The notes under the pieces were generated by a model. That model was not told the origin of the DNA. It saw nothing but the letters and a program-made list of their open reading frames with translations, and ran no database searches. 64,000 nt of DNA from JAHEAO01 sp041633555 (lineage in GTDB: Bacteria; Pseudomonadota; Alphaproteobacteria; Rhodobacterales; Rhodobacteraceae), in assembly GCA_041633555.1 (NCBI GenBank), contig JBFKFZ010000007.1, positions 28,468 to 92,467 of the forward strand. Reading direction: 5' to 3'. Of this stretch, positions 26,364 through 34,675 are shown piece by piece. Numbering within the stretch: position 1 is the first letter of the stretch; each line of letters begins with the position of its first letter. Made by a program: the position numbers and the translations under genes.

Positions 26364-27727
26364 ATTCCCTGCCCCAGTGTCCGAACCGTATTCTGAAAGG
26401 TCCGCGCAATTTCGTCGTGGGCCACGTGGCGTTGGCCTTTGACGACGTGCCGCCCGGCGCTCCAAACGTCACTGATGCAGGCCTGCCCATGACCGCCAAA
26501 GATCAATGTGTCGAGCGCCACGTCGCCCGTTCGATTGCAGATCCAGTGGTTGTCGGTTTCGAGTGCGACCAGATCGGCCCAACAGCCCACCTCGATGCGG
26601 CCCGACGAACGACCGGCCGCCTGCGCACCGCCGCCGACAGCCTGGTCAAAGAGCAGGCGTCCGGTGGTTTTTTCGGCCGAAGCGAGCGCCGCACGCGACC
26701 GGTCCCGCAGCCGCTGCGAATATTCCAGCGTCCGCAATTCATCAAACAAGGCGATGTGAATGTTGGAATCCGACCCAAACCCGATCCGACCGGTCGCGGC
26801 CAAGTACTCGGCCCCGTTGAAAATGCCGTCGCCGAGGCTCGATTCAGTGATCGGGCACAAGCCTGCGACCGCACCGGTACTGGCAAGTCTGACAGTTTCT
26901 TTTGAGGTCATCTGCGTGCAGTGGATCAGGCACCAGTTCTGGTTGACGTCGTGATTGCCCAGCAGCCAATCAGCCGGCCGACCGCCCAGATGCGCCTCTA
27001 CTTCTTCGACCTCCGCGACCTGCTCGGCCAGATGCATGTGAACCGGTCCGATTCCAGCAGCCGCAATTGCCGCCTGAAGGCCCGCTGCATCAACCGCCCG
27101 TAGGGAATGCGGTGCCGCGCCCAGTACATAGTCGGGATCGGCCTTGCCGATGGTCTTGGCCGCAGCCGCATGAAGCAACTGGAACTGCTCGGGATCATTA
27201 TCGAAACGCTGCTGACCACCCGCCAGCGGGCGACGATCGCAACCGCCGAACTGATAGAGGACCGGCAGCAGGGTCAGCCCGATACCCGTACGCCGAGCCG
27301 CCGCGATGATCCGGTCCGACATTTCGGAGATCCCGTCGTATCGCCTGCCGCCGATATCGTGGTGCAGGTAGTGGAATTCGACCACCCCCCCATAGCCCGC
27401 CTCAAGCATCTCCATAAAGACCAGCTCTGCGATCGCCTGCACATCTTCCGGCGACAGACGATCGAGGAACCGGTACATCAGGCTCCGCCAGGTCCAGAAG
27501 CTGTCTCGCGGATCCGGTCCGCGCGCCTCCGTCAGCCCTGCCATCGCCCGCTGAAAGGCATGGCTGTGCAGGTTCACCGGTGCCGGCAGAAGCATGTCGA
27601 CCTTCTGCGTTGGAGTTCCATCCCCCGAAGAGACGCTTTTGATTCGCCCGTCGGCACCGATGGCCACCTGGACATCGTGCCACCAGCCTGCGCCGATAAG
27701 AGCTTGTTTGGCCTGAACTATCTGCAC
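26360..27727 (-). CDS. hutF: Formimidoylglutamate deiminase
   Basis: 455 residues, amidohydrolase fold. The metal-binding HSHAFQRAMAG (HxH) and HMHLAEQ motifs are visible, with LIHCTQM and the catalytic Asp in GFGSDSNIHI. HutF converts N-formimidoyl-glutamate to N-formylglutamate and ammonia; HutG then releases formate and glutamate. This marks the five-step histidine route, in agreement with the hutG gene at 28998. Translation starts at a GTG at 27727. It is divergent from hutI, with 72 bases between them. Confidence 0.93.
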   Translation of the reverse strand: MQIVQAKQALIGAGWWHDVQVAIGADGRIKSVSSGDGTPTQKVDMLLPAPVNLHSHAFQRAMAGLTEARGPDPRDSFWTWRSLMYRFLDRLSPEDVQAIAELVFMEMLEAGYGGVVEFHYLHHDIGGRRYDGISEMSDRIIAAARRTGIGLTLLPVLYQFGGCDRRPLAGGQQRFDNDPEQFQLLHAAAAKTIGKADPDYVLGAAPHSLRAVDAAGLQAAIAAAGIGPVHMHLAEQVAEVEEVEAHLGGRPADWLLGNHDVNQNWCLIHCTQMTSKETVRLASTGAVAGLCPITESSLGDGIFNGAEYLAATGRIGFGSDSNIHIALFDELRTLEYSQRLRDRSRAALASAEKTTGRLLFDQAVGGGAQAAGRSSGRIEVGCWADLVALETDNHWICNRTGDVALDTLIFGGHGQACISDVWSAGRHVVKGQRHVAHDEIARTFQNTVRTLGQGI

Positions 27728-27740
27728 GGGAACGTCTTCA

Positions 27741-27768
27741 TTGACTTCTATAAGTAGCTACATATTAA
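27741..27768 (+). promoter_or_regulatory. Predicted hutI promoter
   Basis: TTGACT at 27741-27746 and TATTAA at 27763-27768 are spaced by 16 bases, and the hutI ATG follows 31 bases later. The -10 lies in the palindrome ATATTAATAT (27762-27771). Seen by eye only; a start site has not been mapped. Confidence 0.45.
27754..27761. promoter_or_regulatory. Candidate HutC operator
   Basis: GTAGCTAC is a perfect 8-base palindrome of the GT-N4-AC form bound by many GntR-family regulators. It lies between the predicted -35 and -10 of hutI, where a repressor would block RNA polymerase, and lies in the divergent space shared with hutF-hutC. Confidence 0.4.
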
Positions 27769-27799
27769 TATTCGAACCGCTCCTACACAAGGATTTCAG

Positions 27800-29011
27800 A
27801 TGCGACCCGGTGTTATCCTGACAGAGATTTCAGCGGCGACGATGACTGAAAATGGTCCAGGATACGGGCTGATCCCCGAGGCGGCGATCGTGATTGACGA
27901 CGGGGTCATCGCCTGGGTGGGTGCCGAAAGGGACCTACCGGATCACTACTCCGGCATCGAAAAGGCGCCGCAGAGCGGACGGCTTGCAACGCCGGCGCTG
28001 ATCGACTGCCATACCCATATCGTGCATGGTGGCAATCGGGCGAAAGAGTTCGAATTGCGGCTGGAGGGCGCGAGCTACGAACAGATAGCCCGCGCCGGTG
28101 GCGGCATCGTTTCGACCGTCGAGGCCACGCGCCGCGCGACAGAAGATGAACTGCTGGGCTCTGCCCTTCGCCGGACGGATACGCTCATCGCCGAGGGTGT
28201 TGCCGTGATAGAGGTCAAGTCCGGCTACGGCCTGGACCGCGATACGGAACTTAAGATGCTGCGCGCCGCCCGAGAGATCGCCCGCCAGCGCCCGGTGCGG
28301 GTCGTGACATCGTTTCTTGGCGCACATGCCGTCCCGAAGGGCGAAGATGCCGATCGTTACATCGACGAGGTCTGCATCCCCGCGCTGAGCGCAGCCCATG
28401 CCGAAGGGCTCGTCGATATGGTCGATGGCTTCTGCGAAGGTATCGCATATGACCCAAGCCAAATCGAACGCGTTTTCCGGGCGGCAGAGGAACTTGGCCT
28501 TCCGGTGAAGCTTCATGCCGAACAGCTCAGCAATATCGGCGGCACGGCGCTTGCGGCGCGATACGGGGCGAAGTCGGCAGACCATGTCGAATATGCAACC
28601 GAGGAGGACGCCAAGGCCCTTGCCAAGTCCGGCACGGTTGCAGTCCTGCTTCCCGGCGCGTTCTATACTTTGCACGAAACCCGGAGGCCGCCGGTAGATG
28701 GCTTTCGCAAGCATAATGTGCCGATGGCCGTCGGCACCGACTGGAATCCCGGATCCTCTCCGATGGGGTCGCTGCTCCTGGCAATGAACATGGCCTGCAC
28801 CCTGTTTGGTCTCACCCCGGCCGAGGCGCTGGCAGGCACCACCCGCAATGCCGCGCGGGCGCTCGGGCTGACGGATTGCGGTGTGATTGCGGTGGGCAAG
28901 CGCGCCGATCTGGCGATCTGGAACGCTGAGGAGCCGGGGGAGCTTTCTTATGGCATCGGGATCAATCCGCTGCATCGCCGCATCTTCGGGGGCGTTGATG
29001 GATTTCCTTGA
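27800..29011 (+). CDS. hutI: Imidazolonepropionase
   Basis: 403 residues, normal HutI length. The amidohydrolase metal site is seen as IDCHTHIVHGGNR, with further ligands in LGAHAVP, LHAEQLSN and the Asp in VGTDWNPGS. HutI hydrolyses 4-imidazolone-5-propanoate to formimidoylglutamate, the substrate of HutF encoded divergently. It is the first gene of the rightward hut operon; its last 14 bases overlap hutG. Confidence 0.95.
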   Translation: MRPGVILTEISAATMTENGPGYGLIPEAAIVIDDGVIAWVGAERDLPDHYSGIEKAPQSGRLATPALIDCHTHIVHGGNRAKEFELRLEGASYEQIARAGGGIVSTVEATRRATEDELLGSALRRTDTLIAEGVAVIEVKSGYGLDRDTELKMLRAAREIARQRPVRVVTSFLGAHAVPKGEDADRYIDEVCIPALSAAHAEGLVDMVDGFCEGIAYDPSQIERVFRAAEELGLPVKLHAEQLSNIGGTALAARYGAKSADHVEYATEEDAKALAKSGTVAVLLPGAFYTLHETRRPPVDGFRKHNVPMAVGTDWNPGSSPMGSLLLAMNMACTLFGLTPAEALAGTTRNAARALGLTDCGVIAVGKRADLAIWNAEEPGELSYGIGINPLHRRIFGGVDGFP

Positions 29012-29786
29012 GATCAACCGAGGGACCAGCGCGCTGGTTCTGGGCCTGCCCCATACCGGAACCGACCTGCCGGAAGATTGCGCGGAGCGCCTCAACGAAC
29101 GTGGCCTCAGCCTCGCCGACACCGACTGGCATATCCAGGACCTCTATGCAGGTCTCGTTGACGGGGTGACATCCGTCCGGACCAGGGTCCACAGATATGT
29201 CATCGACGTGAACCGGGACCCGACCGGCGTCAGCCTGTATCCCGGACAGAACACTACCGAACTGTGCCCCACGACCGATTTCGACGGCAATCCGATCTAT
29301 CTCAGGGATCAGGTTCCCGACGCAGCAGAGATCGATCGGCGCCGGCAGCGTTACCACGCGCCCTATCACGCGGCGCTCGAGGCAGAGCTGCACCGGGTAC
29401 GAGATCTGCACGGATTTGCGATTCTCTTCGATTGCCATTCGATCCGTTCGAAGATCCCGTTCCTCTTTGACGGCACACTGCCGGATTTCAATATCGGCAC
29501 CAACGGCTGCGCGACCTGCGACCCGTCGATCGAAGCTGGGGTCTACCGGATCTGCCAAGAGGCAAAGGGTTACCGGTCGGTTCTGAACGGCCGCTTCAAA
29601 GGCGGCTGGACCACCCGTCATTACGGCCGGCCTGCAGAGGGCCTGAATGCCATCCAGATGGAACTGGCCCAATCGACCTATATGCTCGAAACCCCGCCAT
29701 GGACTTACGCGGCGCCCTCGGCCGAGAAGCTGCAGGGCCACCTGACCGAAATCCTCAAAGCGCTTGCGACATGGAGGCCCGAATGA
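28998..29786 (+). CDS. hutG: N-formylglutamate amidohydrolase
   Basis: 262 residues from the ATG at 28998; a longer frame from 28887 lies wholly within hutI. Family signs are LPHTGTDLP near residue 19, DTDWHIQDLYAG, and the metal/substrate region FDCHSIRSKIPFLFDG. It releases glutamate and formate from N-formylglutamate, the product of HutF. Start overlaps hutI, and its stop overlaps the hutU start (ATGA). Confidence 0.92.
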   Translation: MDFLEINRGTSALVLGLPHTGTDLPEDCAERLNERGLSLADTDWHIQDLYAGLVDGVTSVRTRVHRYVIDVNRDPTGVSLYPGQNTTELCPTTDFDGNPIYLRDQVPDAAEIDRRRQRYHAPYHAALEAELHRVRDLHGFAILFDCHSIRSKIPFLFDGTLPDFNIGTNGCATCDPSIEAGVYRICQEAKGYRSVLNGRFKGGWTTRHYGRPAEGLNAIQMELAQSTYMLETPPWTYAAPSAEKLQGHLTEILKALATWRPE

Positions 29787-31453
29787 CCGACCCCCGAAAG
29801 AACACCCGAGATATCTACCCTCCAACCGGTTCCGAACTGAATGCCAAGAGCTGGCAGACCGAGGCGCCGCTGAGGATGTTGATGAACAACCTGCATCCCG
29901 ACGTGGCCGAAAATCCGCATGAACTGGTCGTCTATGGCGGCATCGGGCGGGCGGCGAGGACCTGGAAGGATTTCGACACCATCGTCGCAAGCCTGAAGGA
30001 TCTTGAGGCCGATGAGACCCTCATCGTGCAGTCGGGCAAACCGATCGCTATCGTCAAGACCCACACCGATGCGCCGCGCGTTCTCATCGCGAACTCGAAC
30101 CTCGTGCCGCATTGGGCGACCTGGGACCATTTCAACGAACTCGATAAGAAGGGTCTGGCCATGTATGGCCAGATGACCGCGGGTTCATGGATCTATATCG
30201 GCTCGCAAGGCATCGTTCAGGGCACCTACGAGACATTCGTCGAGGCGGGGCGGCAGCATTACGGCGGTGACCTGACCGGCAGGTGGATCCTGACCGGCGG
30301 CCTTGGCGGGATGGGCGGCGCGCAGCCGCTGGCCGCCGTCATGGCCGGGGCCTGCTGCCTGGCGGTCGAATGCAACCCTTACAGCATCGATTTCCGCCTG
30401 CGCACCCGGTATGTCGACGAAAAGACCGACAGCCTCGATGAGGCGCTGGCGATGATCGAGCGCTGGACCAAAGCCGGCGAGGCCAAGTCGGTCGGGCTTC
30501 TGGGCAACGCAGCGGACGTGTTTCCCGAGATCTACAAGCGCGGTGTCCGCCCAGACATTGTTACCGACCAGACCAGCGCCCATGACCCGCTGCATGGTTA
30601 TCTGCCGCAGGGCTGGACGATGGCCGAATGGAAAGCCCGGCAAGAAAGCAACCCGAAAGCCGTCGAAATGGCCGCCCGCGCCAGCATGAAGGTACATGTC
30701 GCCGCGATGGTCGATTTCTGGAACGCTGGCGTGCCGACGCTGGATTACGGCAACAACATTCGACAGGTGGCGAAAGACGAGGGGCTAGAAAATGCGTTCG
30801 CTTTCCCCGGCTTCGTCCCCGCCTATATCCGCCCGCTCTTCTGCCGCGGCATCGGCCCGTTCCGCTGGTGCGCGCTGTCCGGCGATCCCGAGGATATCTA
30901 CAAGACCGACGCCAAAATGAAGGAGTTGTTCCCCGAAAACGAACACCTGCACACCTGGCTCGACATGGCCCGGGAACGGATCGCCTTTCAGGGCCTGCCC
31001 GCACGAATTTGCTGGATCGGTCTCGGCGACCGGCATCGCGCTGGACTCGCCTTCAACGAGATGGTCGCGAGCGGTGAATTGAAGGCCCCGGTCGTGATCG
31101 GCCGCGATCATCTCGATTCGGGCTCGGTCGCCTCGCCGAACCGGGAGACCGAGGCGATGAAGGACGGATCCGACGCCGTCAGCGACTGGCCTCTCCTGAA
31201 CGCGCTGGTCAACACGGCGTCGGGGGCCACGTGGGTCAGCATCCATCACGGCGGCGGCGTCGGCATGGGGTTCTCGCAGCATGCGGGCGTCGTGATCTGC
31301 GCCGACGGCACGCCGGAGGCCGCGAAACGTCTGGAGCGGGTACTGTGGAACGACCCGGCCTCGGGTGTCTGGCGCCACGCCGATGCAGGCTATGAAGAGG
31401 CCTTGAACTGTGCTCGAGAGCATGGACTGAAGTTGCCGAGGATACTGGGATAG
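29783..31453 (+). CDS. hutU: Urocanate hydratase (urocanase)
   Basis: 556 residues from the ATG at 29783, the normal urocanase length. The NAD+-binding centre is around ILTGGLGGMGGAQPLAA, and the active-site region reads YIRPLFCRGIGPFRW. It converts urocanate to imidazolonepropionate, which HutI hydrolyses. No histidine ammonia-lyase gene (hutH) precedes or follows it; instead a TRAP transporter starts 25 bases later on the same strand. Confidence 0.96.
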   Translation: MTDPRKNTRDIYPPTGSELNAKSWQTEAPLRMLMNNLHPDVAENPHELVVYGGIGRAARTWKDFDTIVASLKDLEADETLIVQSGKPIAIVKTHTDAPRVLIANSNLVPHWATWDHFNELDKKGLAMYGQMTAGSWIYIGSQGIVQGTYETFVEAGRQHYGGDLTGRWILTGGLGGMGGAQPLAAVMAGACCLAVECNPYSIDFRLRTRYVDEKTDSLDEALAMIERWTKAGEAKSVGLLGNAADVFPEIYKRGVRPDIVTDQTSAHDPLHGYLPQGWTMAEWKARQESNPKAVEMAARASMKVHVAAMVDFWNAGVPTLDYGNNIRQVAKDEGLENAFAFPGFVPAYIRPLFCRGIGPFRWCALSGDPEDIYKTDAKMKELFPENEHLHTWLDMARERIAFQGLPARICWIGLGDRHRAGLAFNEMVASGELKAPVVIGRDHLDSGSVASPNRETEAMKDGSDAVSDWPLLNALVNTASGATWVSIHHGGGVGMGFSQHAGVVICADGTPEAAKRLERVLWNDPASGVWRHADAGYEEALNCAREHGLKLPRILG

Positions 31454-31478
31454 GACATCAACTAGGAGGAGTGAGACC

Positions 31479-32564
31479 ATGAAAAGACGTGCGTTTCTGA
31501 CAACCGGCGCGCTCGGTGCCGCGGCGACGGCACTGGCAAGCCCCGCGATTGCGCAGGAGAAGCGCCAGTGGAAGCTGGTCAGCGCCTGGCCAAAGAACCT
31601 GCCGGGCCCTGGCGTGGCTGCGCAGATGCTGGCCGACCGGATCACCGCACTGTCGGGGGGCCGGATCGAGGTGCAGCTTTTTGCTTCTGGCGAACTCGTG
31701 CCGGGACCCGGCGTCTTTGATGCCGTCAGCGAGGGGACGGCAGAGCTTTATCACGCGGTGCCAGCCTATTGGGGCTCGAAATCCAAGGGCATCCTGCTGT
31801 TCGGCTCACAACCGTTCGGCCTGCGCGCGGATGAGCAGTTCGGCTGGCTCTATCATGGCGGCGGTCAGGCGCTCTATGACGAGATGTATGGCCGGTTCGG
31901 CATCAAGCCCTTTCTTTGCGGCAATTCCGGCCCGCAATGGGGTGGCTGGTTCCGCAACGAGATCAATTCGGCCGAGGATCTCAAGGGGCTGAAATTCCGC
32001 ACGACCGGCCTTGCTTCGGAAATGGCCAGCAAGATGGGCATGGCGGCAGAGGCCATGAGCGGCCCGGCGATGTTCCAGGCGCTGCAGACCGGCGCGCTCG
32101 ATGCCGGCGAGTTCATCGGCCCGTGGACGGATTCCGCACTTGGCTATTACCAGGTGGCCAAGAACTACTACTGGCCTGGCGTCGGAGAGCCCTCTTCTGC
32201 CGAGGAATGCGGAGTCAATGCCGCCGTTTACAACGAGCTGCCGGACGACCTGAAGCATGCGGTCAGCCTCGCCTGCGAGAGCCTCTACAACCCGGTCTGG
32301 ACGGAATACACCACAAAGCATGCCGCCTCGCTGAAGGCGCTGGTCGAAGAGCATGGCGTCGAGGTCAGGATGTTCCCGGATGACGTGATTGCGGCCATGG
32401 GAAAGGCAGCGGTGGAAGTAATCGACGAGCTGCGCCAGAACGATGACGAGCTGGTCACGCGGATCACCGAAAGCTTCGTCGCCTATCGCGACTCGGTGGG
32501 CGGTTACATGACCTATGCCGACAATGGCCAGATGAACGCACGCGCGGGCGTGATGGGCTACTGA
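31479..32564 (+). CDS. TRAP transporter periplasmic binding protein (TakP-like DctP)
   Basis: 361 residues with a Tat-like twin-arginine signal (MKRRAFLTTGALG...ASPAIA). The mature protein resembles the TakP branch of TRAP binding proteins, which take 2-oxo and other carboxylic acids: LVSAWPKNLPGPG at the start, GELVPGPGVFDAVSEGTAE, the carboxylate-binding Arg in GLKFRTTG, and ALQTGALDAGEFIGPWTD. It lies 25 bases after hutU on the same strand with AGGAGG-like spacing, so it is probably part of the hut operon. A carboxylic imidazole such as urocanate would fit both family and context, but that is inference. Confidence 0.92.
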   Translation: MKRRAFLTTGALGAAATALASPAIAQEKRQWKLVSAWPKNLPGPGVAAQMLADRITALSGGRIEVQLFASGELVPGPGVFDAVSEGTAELYHAVPAYWGSKSKGILLFGSQPFGLRADEQFGWLYHGGGQALYDEMYGRFGIKPFLCGNSGPQWGGWFRNEINSAEDLKGLKFRTTGLASEMASKMGMAAEAMSGPAMFQALQTGALDAGEFIGPWTDSALGYYQVAKNYYWPGVGEPSSAEECGVNAAVYNELPDDLKHAVSLACESLYNPVWTEYTTKHAASLKALVEEHGVEVRMFPDDVIAAMGKAAVEVIDELRQNDDELVTRITESFVAYRDSVGGYMTYADNGQMNARAGVMGY

Positions 32565-32572
32565 CCGATCGC

Positions 32573-32595
32573 GCGCGCGGGTCACGCCCGCGCGC
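32573..32595 (+). other. Hairpin after the TRAP binding-protein gene
   Basis: A perfect 9-base inverted repeat (GCGCGCGGG / CCCGCGCGC) with a TCACG loop lies eight bases past the stop of the binding-protein gene and 27 bases before the DctQ start. No T-tract follows. As in the ABC operon at 5240, it may raise binding-protein yield by protecting its mRNA. Confidence 0.55.
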
Positions 32596-32621
32596 CGAAT
32601 CGCCTGCGGCCGGAGGTGCAA

Positions 32622-33119
32622 ATGCAACATGTCGCGAAGCTGTGCGACGGGATCAACCGCGGCACGGCCAGCGTAATTCGTTGGCTGGCACTTTTCATGG
32701 TGCTGATCCAATTTGCCATCGTGGTCGGGCGCTATGTCTTTGGCGTCAATTCCATTGCCGCGCAGGAAAGCGTGCTTTATCTGCATGCGACCCTCTTCAT
32801 GCTGGGCGCGGGCTACACCCTGCTCGTGGACAAACACGTCCGGGTCGATGTGTTCTACGCAAAGGCCCGCCCCGAAACTCGGCGGCGGATCGACATTTTT
32901 GGCCATGTCTTCCTGCTCCTGCCCTCGATGGCGGCGTTGCTTTACTGGTCATGGCCCTCGGTCCGCAATTCCTGGAGGATCCTCGAGGGCCCGATCTCTG
33001 TCGGCGGCATCGAGGCGGTGTTCCTGTTGAAAACGCTGATCCCGGCCTTTTGCATCCTCGTCATGCTGCAATCGCTCTCGCTCCTGATCGGGCTTCTCGG
33101 CCGGGACGCGGCTGAATGA
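32622..33119 (+). CDS. TRAP transporter small membrane subunit (DctQ)
   Basis: 165 residues with four membrane segments, the first being VIRWLALFMVLIQFAIVVGRY and the second starting SVLYLHATLFMLGAGYTLL. The charged link HVRVDVFYAKARPETRRRID is typical of DctQ. The ATG at 32622 follows GGAGG (32612-32616) and is preferred to an in-frame GTG at 32616, which overlaps that site. It ends in the ATGA overlap with the large subunit gene. Confidence 0.92.
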   Translation: MQHVAKLCDGINRGTASVIRWLALFMVLIQFAIVVGRYVFGVNSIAAQESVLYLHATLFMLGAGYTLLVDKHVRVDVFYAKARPETRRRIDIFGHVFLLLPSMAALLYWSWPSVRNSWRILEGPISVGGIEAVFLLKTLIPAFCILVMLQSLSLLIGLLGRDAAE

Positions 33120-34666
33120 CCGACTACCTTGATCTGATCATGTTCGCGGCCCTGATGGGCGCGATTCTGCTGGGCTTCCCGGTCTCTTTCAGCATTGCCG
33201 GCATTGCCATCGCCTTCGCCTATTTCGGCTGGCTGCTGGGAGAGATGGATATCACGCTTCTGGGTGCGCTGGCGCAGCGGGTCTTCGGCCTGATCAGCAA
33301 TCAGGTGCTGATCGCGATTCCGCTTTTCGTGCTGATGGGCGCGATTCTGGAAAAGAGCCGCATTGCCGAGGAACTGCTCGACACGATGGGTAGGCTCTTC
33401 GGCCAGCTGCGCGGCGGCCTCGGCATATCGGTGGTGCTGGTTGGCGCGCTTCTGGCCGCCTCGACCGGCATTGTTGGTGCAACCGTTGTGGCGATGGGCC
33501 TGATCGCCCTGCCGACGATGCTGCGCACCGGCTACGATCCGCGCGTCGCCTCTGGCATCGTTTGCACCGCCGGCACACTTGGCCAGATCATCCCGCCCTC
33601 GACGCTGCTGATCATCCTCGCCGACGTGATGTCGAACGCCTATCAGCAGGCGCAGTATGAACAGGGCAAGTTCTCGGTCGAGGCGCTGTCAGTCGGCCAG
33701 TTCTTTGCCGCCGCGATCCTGCCGGGGCTGCTGCTGGTCGTGCTTTACCTGATCTACATCCTGATACGCGGCATGATCCGCCCGCATGACATGCCCCCGG
33801 CCCCCGCCGAAATGGCCAGGCCCGACCGGGCCGAGGTGATCCGCGCCATCTTGCCGCCGATCCTGCTGATCTTCGCGGTGCTTGGCGCAATTCTGGGCGG
33901 CATCGCTACACCGACCGAGGCCGCCTCGGTCGGCGCGATCGGCGCGCTTCTTATGGCCGGCCACCGGCTGGGCTTGAACCCGCGCTTGATTCTGACCGGC
34001 ACCGCCGCCCTGCTCGCCCTCGGTCTCTTCGCGGGTCTCTTTCCGGTTCGCTTGCAGCGCAGCGATCTCGGGCTCGGATCCTACCTTGCCGGGGGCAGCT
34101 ATGCCCTTTTGGCGATGATCGGCGCAGTCGCCGTCGCGCTCGCGCTGCGCGCGGCTCTGCGCGAACGGGTGCTGCATGAGGCGGTCGACTCGACCCTCAC
34201 GATGACCGCGATGATCTTCGCGACAATCCTCTCGGCCGGTATGTTTTCACTTGTCTTCATCGGCCTCGGCGGCGAGGAGCGTGTGGCGGGCATCCTGTCG
34301 AACATGCCCGGCGGCGCCAACGGCGCACTGGTTTTCTGCATGATCTTCATCTTCGTTCTGGGCTTCTTCCTTGACTTCGTTGAAATCTCGGTGATCGTGC
34401 TGCCGCTTGTGACGCCGACGCTGATCCTGATGGGACATGACCCGATCTGGCTCGGCATCCTTATCGCGATCAACCTGCAGACCAGCTTTCTGACGCCGCC
34501 CTTCGGCTTCTCTCTGTTCTACCTGCGTGGCGCTGCACCCGAAGAGGTGACGACCGGCCAGATCTATGCCGGGGTCATCCCGTTCATCGCGCTGCAGGCG
34601 ATTGGCGTCGCATTGGTGTGGGTTCTGCCCGCTTTGGCCACATGGCTGCCTGCGGCGATCTTCTGA
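33116..34666 (+). CDS. TRAP transporter large membrane subunit (DctM), long form
   Basis: 516 residues, against about 430 for common DctM proteins. The extra 80 or so residues are in the middle (around 280-360), where two additional hydrophobic segments occur, for example LILTGTAALLALGLFAGLF. Family motifs include GAILLGFPVSFSIAG, the glycine-rich GALLAASTGIVGATVVAMG and IPPSTLLIILADVMS. It forms the ion-coupled translocation unit with DctQ. It ends nine bases before the stop of the convergent pgm gene. Confidence 0.93.
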   Translation: MTDYLDLIMFAALMGAILLGFPVSFSIAGIAIAFAYFGWLLGEMDITLLGALAQRVFGLISNQVLIAIPLFVLMGAILEKSRIAEELLDTMGRLFGQLRGGLGISVVLVGALLAASTGIVGATVVAMGLIALPTMLRTGYDPRVASGIVCTAGTLGQIIPPSTLLIILADVMSNAYQQAQYEQGKFSVEALSVGQFFAAAILPGLLLVVLYLIYILIRGMIRPHDMPPAPAEMARPDRAEVIRAILPPILLIFAVLGAILGGIATPTEAASVGAIGALLMAGHRLGLNPRLILTGTAALLALGLFAGLFPVRLQRSDLGLGSYLAGGSYALLAMIGAVAVALALRAALRERVLHEAVDSTLTMTAMIFATILSAGMFSLVFIGLGGEERVAGILSNMPGGANGALVFCMIFIFVLGFFLDFVEISVIVLPLVTPTLILMGHDPIWLGILIAINLQTSFLTPPFGFSLFYLRGAAPEEVTTGQIYAGVIPFIALQAIGVALVWVLPALATWLPAAIF

Positions 34667-34675
34667 GCACTGGTG

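Noticed and set aside
28887..28997. N-terminal extension of HutG
   Set aside because: Lies wholly within hutI and is unlike the family; the ATG at 28998 fits the normal length.
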